A DNA stretch of 64,000 nucleotides from Ferrovibrio sp046297595 (lineage in GTDB: Bacteria; Pseudomonadota; Alphaproteobacteria; Ferrovibrionales; Ferrovibrionaceae). A model generated the notes under the pieces. The model ran no database searches and was not told where the DNA came from. It worked only from the letters and a program-made list of their open reading frames with translations. The stretch is taken from assembly GCF_046297595.1 (NCBI RefSeq), contig NZ_JBKBHT010000005.1, positions 1 to 64,000 on the forward strand, read 5' to 3'. Made by a program: the position numbers and the translations under genes. This document shows, piece by piece, positions 61,330-64,000 of the stretch (positions are counted from its first letter, which is position 1; the number at the start of each line of letters is the position of its first letter).

Positions 61330-63297
61330 TCACACGTCGATGTCGGTGGCGAAGGCCGCGCGTTCCTGGATGAACTGGAACCGCAGCTCTGGCTTGCGGC
61401 CCATCAGGCGCTCCACAAGGTCGTCGGCTTCCTTGGCCTCGTCCACCGGCACCTGCACGCGCAGCAGGGTACGGTTTTTCGGGTTCATGGTGGTTTCCTT
61501 CAGCTGCGCGGGCGGCATCTCGCCCAGGCCCTTGAAGCGGCTGATTTCCACCTTGCGGCTGCCGAAATGCTGTTTGATCAGCTTGTCCTTGTCGTCGTCG
61601 TCCATGGCGTAAAAGGTCTTGCCGCCGGCTGAGAGGCGGTACAGCGGCGGCTGCGCCAGGTAGAGATGGCCGTGCTCGATCAGCTTGGGCATCTCGCGGA
61701 AAAAGAAGGTCATCAGCAGAGATGCGATATGCGCGCCATCGACATCGGCATCGGTCATGATGATGACCTTGTCGTAGCGCAGCTCTTCCTCGCGGTATTT
61801 GCCGCCGGTGCCGCAGCCCAGTGCCTGGATCAGGTCGGCCAGTTCCTGGTTGGCGGCCAGCTTGCCCGAACCGGCCGATGCAACGTTGAGAATCTTACCG
61901 CGCAGCGGCAGCACGGCCTGGCGGCGGCGGTCGCGCGCCTGCTTGGCCGAACCGCCCGCCGAGTCACCCTCGACGATGAAGATTTCCGAACCGTTGGCGG
62001 CTTCGTCGGCGCAGTCGGCCAGCTTGCCGGGCAGGCGCAGCTTGCGCGTGGCCGACTTGCGGTTGACTTCCTTTTCGGCGCGGCGGCGCAGGCGGTCCTC
62101 GGCCCGTTCGATCAGGCGCGCGAGCAGGGCATTGGCATGCTGCGGTGCGCCGGCCAGCCAGTGGTCGAAATGGTCCTTCACGGCCGCCTCGACCAGCTTC
62201 TGCGCCTCCACCGTCACCAGCTTGTCCTTGGTCTGGCCCTGGAATTGCGGGTCCTTGATGAAGACCGAGAGCATCGCCGTGCCGGCGGTGAGGATGTCGT
62301 CGGCGGTGATCTGCGCCGCCTTCTTGTTGTTGGCGAGCTCGGCGTAATCCTTGATGCCACGCATCAGGGCGCTGCGGAAGCCGGCCTCGTGCGTGCCGCC
62401 CTCGGGCGTGGTCACGGTGTTGCAGTAGGATTGCAGCCAGCCTTCGTCGATATCGCTGGGCCAGTGGATCGCCCATTCCACCTTGCCGCGTTCGCCCGCC
62501 AGTTCGGCGCGGCCGGCAAACGGCGTCGGCGTCACGGTCTGCTGGCCTTCGAGCTGCTCGTTCAGATAGTCCTGAAGCCCGCCGGGGAAATGCAGCACCG
62601 CCTCGGCCGGCGTCTCGTCGCCTTCCTTCAGCAGTTCGGGCGCGCAGGCCCAGTGAATCTTCACACCCGGATACAGATAGGCCTTCGAGCGCGCCATCTT
62701 GAAGATGCGCGCGGCGCGGAAATGCGCGCCCTTGCCGAAGATCTGCTCGTCGGGATGGAAGATCACGGTGGTGCCGCGCCGGTTCGGCGCGCTGCCCACC
62801 TTCACCAGCTTGCCCTGCGGCGTGCCGCGCGAATACTCCTGCCGCCACAGCTCGCGGTCGCGCGCCACTTCCACGGTCAGGCGGTCGGACAGCGCGTTCA
62901 CCACCGAGATACCCACGCCATGCAGGCCGCCGGCGGTGGAATAGACCTTGGACGAGAACTTGCCGCCGGAATGCAGCGTGGTGAGGATGACCTCCAGTGC
63001 CGACTTGTCCTTGAACTTGGGATGCCGGTCGATCGGGATGCCGCGGCCGTTATCGGCCACCTTCAGGCTGCCATCGGCCTGGAGCGTCACTTCGATGCGG
63101 TCGGCATGGCCGGCCACGGCCTCGTCCATCGAATTGTCGAGCACTTCGGCGAACAGGTGGTGCAGGGCGCGCTCGTCGGTGCCGCCGATATACATGCCGG
63201 GCCGGCGCCGCACCGGCTCCAGGCCCTCCAGAACTTCGATGTCCTTGGCGGTGTAATCGCTGCCGCCCTTGCTTCCCTGCTGGAACAAGTCGTTCAT
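61330..63297 (-). CDS. parE: DNA topoisomerase IV subunit B
   Basis: The ATPase subunit of topoisomerase IV, which separates linked daughter chromosomes. The 655-residue length fits ParE (GyrB is about 800). GHKL motifs are EVLDNSMDEAVAGHADRIEV (catalytic Glu and Asn), DNGRGIPIDRHPKFKDKSALEVILT and TAGGLHGVGISVVNALS. Toprim motifs are IVEGDSAGGSAKQARDRRRQAVLPLRGKILNV (in parts) and MTDADVDGAHIASLL. The ATG at 63297 is preferred over a GTG at 63306. It is divergent from the thioesterase gene. Confidence 0.96.
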   Translation of the reverse strand: MNDLFQQGSKGGSDYTAKDIEVLEGLEPVRRRPGMYIGGTDERALHHLFAEVLDNSMDEAVAGHADRIEVTLQADGSLKVADNGRGIPIDRHPKFKDKSALEVILTTLHSGGKFSSKVYSTAGGLHGVGISVVNALSDRLTVEVARDRELWRQEYSRGTPQGKLVKVGSAPNRRGTTVIFHPDEQIFGKGAHFRAARIFKMARSKAYLYPGVKIHWACAPELLKEGDETPAEAVLHFPGGLQDYLNEQLEGQQTVTPTPFAGRAELAGERGKVEWAIHWPSDIDEGWLQSYCNTVTTPEGGTHEAGFRSALMRGIKDYAELANNKKAAQITADDILTAGTAMLSVFIKDPQFQGQTKDKLVTVEAQKLVEAAVKDHFDHWLAGAPQHANALLARLIERAEDRLRRRAEKEVNRKSATRKLRLPGKLADCADEAANGSEIFIVEGDSAGGSAKQARDRRRQAVLPLRGKILNVASAGSGKLAANQELADLIQALGCGTGGKYREEELRYDKVIIMTDADVDGAHIASLLMTFFFREMPKLIEHGHLYLAQPPLYRLSAGGKTFYAMDDDDKDKLIKQHFGSRKVEISRFKGLGEMPPAQLKETTMNPKNRTLLRVQVPVDEAKEADDLVERLMGRKPELRFQFIQERAAFATDIDV

Positions 63298-63398
63298 ACT
63301 ATTCACGGATTTCGATTAAGGGGTGACTCGGATTTGCGCCGCAGTATAGTGGGGCCCGTGCCGGCGGCACAACCAACATATGGTAGGAATATAGGACC

Positions 63399-63788
63399 AT
63401 GACCCAGACCTCGACGCGCGGCGAACCGGTGATTCGCTCGGCCCCGATGCCGGCCGACATGAACGGCAACGGCGACATCTTCGGCGGCTGGGTGTTGAGC
63501 CAGATGGACATCGCCGGCGGCATCGTGGCGGCCCGCCGCGCCCAGGGCCGGGTGGTGACCGTGGCGGTGGATGCCATGACCTTCCACCAGCCGATCAAGG
63601 TGGGCGACGTGGTCTCGATCTACGGCAGCGTGGTGCGGGTCGGCCGCAGCTCGATGGCGGTGAAGCTGGAGACCATCGTGGCGCGGCGGCTGGACCCCAC
63701 CGAGATCAAGGTAACCGAGGGCGTCTATACCTACGTCGCCATCGACGAGAACGGCCGGCCGCGCCCGGTTCCCAAAGAGGGTGCATGA
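63399..63788 (+). CDS. YciA-like acyl-CoA thioesterase (hotdog fold)
   Basis: A 129-residue thioesterase. The catalytic Asp and the start of the hotdog helix are in MNGNGDIFGGWVLSQMDIAGG, and VDAMTFHQPIKVGDVVSIYGSV and MAVKLETIVAR follow. YciA-type proteins hydrolyse broad acyl-CoAs. The ATG at 63399 is the family start. The stop overlaps the next gene by 4 bases. The gap to parE is about 100 bases and should hold two divergent promoters; none stands out. Confidence 0.9.
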   Translation: MTQTSTRGEPVIRSAPMPADMNGNGDIFGGWVLSQMDIAGGIVAARRAQGRVVTVAVDAMTFHQPIKVGDVVSIYGSVVRVGRSSMAVKLETIVARRLDPTEIKVTEGVYTYVAIDENGRPRPVPKEGA

Positions 63789-64000
63789 GCAACGGCCCGC
63801 GCCATTACGCCGCCGACGAGATCGTCGCGCCGGAACTGATCGCGTTGCAGGCGCTGTACGATGATTTGCGCGGGCAGCAGCCGATGCTGGCCTATGACGC
63901 GCTGCCGCCGGTGGAAGCCCTGCCGGGCGTCGCCGACCTCGCGCTGGCGGAGGCGCTGGCCGACGGGCGCTATCGTTATCTGGCCATGGGCAACGGCTAT
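63785..64000 (+). CDS. Truncated gene at window edge, unknown protein (possibly PAS_5-like)
   Basis: The first 72 codons of a gene cut by the window end. The start overlaps the thioesterase stop (ATGA), which supports it. The visible part reads MSNGPRHYAADEI, then an ALYDDLRGQQPMLAYDAL stretch and DGRYRYLAMGNGY. The layout (helix, Asp-rich turn, R-x-R-Y-L-x-x-G) is loosely like the PAS_5 proteins at 9900 and 14443, but this is weak. No function can be named from the fragment. Confidence 0.6.
   Translation, partial: MSNGPRHYAADEIVAPELIALQALYDDLRGQQPMLAYDALPPVEALPGVADLALAEALADGRYRYLAMGNGY

Noticed and set aside
61666..63402. 578-codon open frame antisense to parE
   Set aside because: Shadow of parE; no ribosome-binding site.

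Overview
This is a gene-dense, GC-rich chromosomal window with no tRNA, rRNA, CRISPR, phage or insertion sequence that I could see. Gene content suggests an alphaproteobacterium, probably Rhodospirillales-like (the Ferrovibrio/Dongia sort of lineage, which is only a guess). The pointers are a pyrG-kdsA pair, several PAS_5-type (PF07310) proteins, an ECF sigma/anti-sigma/periplasmic metal-sensor-like trio, the aerobic box benzoate pathway, TRAP transporters, and an intergenic palindromic repeat of a kind common in alphaproteobacteria.

Layout. 0-7 kb is housekeeping: CTP synthase, KDO-8-P synthase, a membrane protein with a C-terminal winged helix, a free-standing biotin/lipoyl carrier domain, a SPOR-like lipoprotein and TypA/BipA. 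7-15 kb holds drug-efflux and signalling genes: a divergent LysR/MFS pair, an operon of degenerate GGDEF/EAL protein + SelW-like redox protein + PAS_5 protein, and a TetR/MATE pair with a perfect 31-bp operator on its promoter. 15-21 kb carries ArgE, a D-erythronate dehydrogenase-like SDR, the ECF sigma operon, a gamma-carbonic-anhydrase-like protein, a rhodanese and a c-type cytochrome. 21-26.8 kb has two divergent TRAP binding proteins, the DctQM permease and a hydroxypyruvate/2-oxo-tetronate isomerase. 26.9-30.5 kb is an Mla/MCE lipid-transport operon.

30.5-38.7 kb is the benzoyl-CoA region: thioesterase, boxB, boxC and boxR on the minus strand, and a flavodoxin, benzoate-CoA ligase and alpha/beta hydrolase on the plus strand. 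The TGCA-N6-TGCA operator known for BzdR/BoxR sits on the boxC promoter and on the boxR start. The reductase gene boxA is not in this window; a flavodoxin occupies the divergent position. 38.7-43.3 kb carries a ferric-iron ABC binding protein and, separately, its permease together with a TPR-methyltransferase. Each iron gene has its own inverted-repeat operator candidate, and no ATPase gene is present.

43.4-50.1 kb has a small unknown gene, a Sel1-repeat protein and NnrU in one operon, then a MocR-type regulator, a PNPOx-fold protein, and LysE plus an AstE/AspA-type deacylase. 50.3-56 kb is a complete five-gene oligopeptide/dipeptide ABC transporter. 56-60.1 kb has three tandem two-domain universal stress proteins, an isochorismatase-fold hydrolase and an alpha/beta hydrolase. 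60.1-64 kb ends with a GGDEF-fold membrane protein whose active-site motif is lost, ParE, a YciA-like thioesterase and a truncated gene at the window edge.

Most operons are tight, with ATGA overlaps. The operators and terminators listed are read by eye from symmetry and position and have not been tested.
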